DNA of 15,203 nucleotides, from contig JASLCG010000107.1 of the NCBI GenBank assembly GCA_030151885.1, positions 1-15,203 of the forward strand, given 5' to 3'. Position 1 is the stretch's first letter. The number at the start of each line of letters is the position of its first letter. Source of the stretch: Bacteroides sp. (GTDB taxonomy: Bacteria; Bacteroidota; Bacteroidia; Bacteroidales; Bacteroidaceae). Position numbers and translations under genes: made by a program. Below the pieces are notes generated by a model that searched no databases, had not been told where the DNA came from, and saw nothing but the letters and a program-made list of their open reading frames with translations. This document shows positions 15,001 to 15,203 of this stretch, one piece after another.

Positions 15001-15203
15001 TAGCCAATAAAAGAGATAGTGATTACATCTCCTTTTTGTAAACCTGTTAGAGTATAGTTACCATCTAGATCAGTTATTGTACCATTGTTACTTCCTTTTA
15101 TCATAACCGTGGCACCTACAACCGGCCCCATAGCATCACTAACTACTCCTTTAATTGAATTTGCTTGTTGTGTTGTTTCATAAGTACTAGTGGATTCTGC
15201 TCG
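12042..15203 (-). CDS. SusC/RagA-family TonB-dependent outer-membrane transporter (5' end cut by the window)
   Basis: This is the TonB-dependent channel that forms a lidded complex with the adjacent SusD. The frame stays open to the right edge, so the Met codon at 15131 is internal: the 24 codons before it (ending SIKGVVSDA) belong to the carboxypeptidase-regulatory-like N-terminal domain that continues as VVGATVMIKGSNNGTITDLDGNYTL. Counting from Met 15131, the TonB-box-like DEVVVVGFG is at about 69-77. The plug domain follows at about 95-200, with the family signature VLKDASSAAIYGARAAFGVIL, then a beta-barrel to the end. The protein finishes in SFGMNVNF, with the terminal Phe expected for barrel assembly. 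The signal peptide, start codon, promoter and any STN signalling domain lie outside the window. No frameshift is visible in the 1,053 codons present. Confidence 0.95.
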   Translation of the reverse strand, partial: RAESTSTYETTQQANSIKGVVSDAMGPVVGATVMIKGSNNGTITDLDGNYTLTGLQKGDVITISFIGYVTQEVKYTGQTSLNISLKDDTQLLDEVVVVGFGTQKKVNVTGSVGMVNAEELESRPVNNVGQALQGVVPGLNLSTNNSGGMINGKMNIDIRGTGTIGQGSSASPLVLIDGVEGDMNTLAPQDIENISVLKDASSAAIYGARAAFGVILITTKSGKTDRVSVNYSNSFRFSKPISLPKMMNSKQFAEYWNRAAENNGQNHVFSDETMALIEKNLNNNWTDEELELGYQSGTRPTNDNKGWRYYGEGHANTDWFKEQYKSVAPAQEHNLSVSGGSEKITYAISGSFLDVTGLIRHGGDDLQRYNLNAKFNVKFNDYVKLNYSSKWTRQEYDRPSYLTGLFFHNIARRWPTVAVKDPNGHYTEPSEIIQMREGGRDKEEKDWLTNYLQLVVEPIKDWKIYLEGSHRTEIRNSHWDVLPVFQYNPNNDPIAFEQGNGVAAGDSRVSEGAYKDNFYSFNGYTDFSKTLGGHYFKVLGGFNAELMKTRGVFGTADDLISSTVPTLNTASENMKTGGGYSEWATAGFFGRFNYNYKERYIAEINARYDGVSRFIGSKRWGFFPSFSLGWNLANEDFYKDNLGAFAEILHTLKFRGSWGDLGNMNTNNWYPFYQTMPYSRENSAWLLNGSKQNTASMPGIVSSKMTWERVRQWNFGVDFGALNNRLTGSFDYFTRTTLDMIGPAPEMPSILGTGVPQINNCDMKSYGWEFEIAWRDQIADFSYGAKLVLSDAQQKIIKYPNETKALNAYYSGRKLGDIWGYVTKGIAQTQEEMDAHLVNNRPSWGSKWGAGDIMYVDLNGDGKVNSGQNTLANPGDMKILGNTTPRYKYGIFLDAAYKGFDFSVFFQGVGKRDYRLDGAYFWGASGLGMWQAAGFKEHWDFWRPEGDVLGANTNAYYPKVMFGDSRNTQSQSKYIQDASYIRMKNIQLGYTLPRALTQKARINKVRVYISGDNLWTKSKISGVFDPETLGGEWGAGKLYPLQKTISFGMNVNF

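Noticed and set aside
12042..15131. SusC starting at the Met codon at 15131
   Set aside because: The frame remains open to the window edge and the preceding codons (ending SIKGVVSDA) complete the conserved N-terminal domain, so the true start is outside the window.
1..15203. CRISPR arrays, tRNA or rRNA genes, insertion sequences, prophage genes, toxin-antitoxin pairs
   Set aside because: I saw no regularly spaced repeats with unique spacers, no tRNA-like arm sequences, no transposase or phage motifs and no small paired genes anywhere in the window.

Overview
The window looks like a low-G+C (roughly one third G+C by eye) chromosomal segment of a Bacteroidales bacterium, probably Bacteroidaceae or a close family. 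Four things point there: a 286-residue primary sigma factor lacking region 1.1 and of the Bacteroides type, a SusC/SusD pair, a family C11 (clostripain-like) lipoprotein peptidase, and promoters fitting the Bacteroidetes pattern TTTG-N19-TAnnTTTG. The species cannot be fixed from the sequence. Most of the window is ordinary housekeeping and accessory DNA, and I do not see a clearly new defence, mobile or biosynthetic system.

Layout. Positions 1-177 hold a G+C-richer, hairpin-forming stub of unknown identity and the terminator of the first gene. Positions 178-1935 (minus strand) are a two-gene unit: a small exported protein of unknown function followed by a C11 cysteine-peptidase lipoprotein. 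Positions 2034-2894 (minus) are rpoD, with its own promoter and terminator. Positions 3065-4606 (minus) are htrA, a periplasmic trypsin-like protease with two PDZ domains, also with its own terminator. A 408-bp intergenic region then separates htrA from a divergent plus-strand block: an OmpR/PhoB-type response regulator and a sensor kinase that overlap by 4 bp, then mgtA, a P-type Mg2+ importer ATPase. A 34-bp perfect palindrome serves as terminator between mgtA and the convergent minus-strand susD and susC genes. susC runs off the right edge.

How the parts may work together. The most informative regulatory signal is at 7070-7102: three 11-bp direct repeats (each starting TCTAAT) at exact helical phasing. 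They sit just upstream of an mgtA promoter that has a perfect -7 element but no recognisable -33 element. OmpR/PhoB-type regulators typically bind direct repeats spaced about 11 bp, and this two-component system lies immediately upstream. The sequence therefore suggests a local circuit in which the regulator activates mgtA, analogous in logic to enterobacterial PhoPQ-mgtA but built on different sequences. The regulator's own promoter carries an imperfect palindrome over its -33 element, so autoregulation is plausible. The divergent htrA may or may not belong to the same stress response; I see no matching site near it. The SusCD pair would import a glycan or peptide across the outer membrane. 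No degradative enzyme lies downstream of susD, so any partners must be beyond the right edge.
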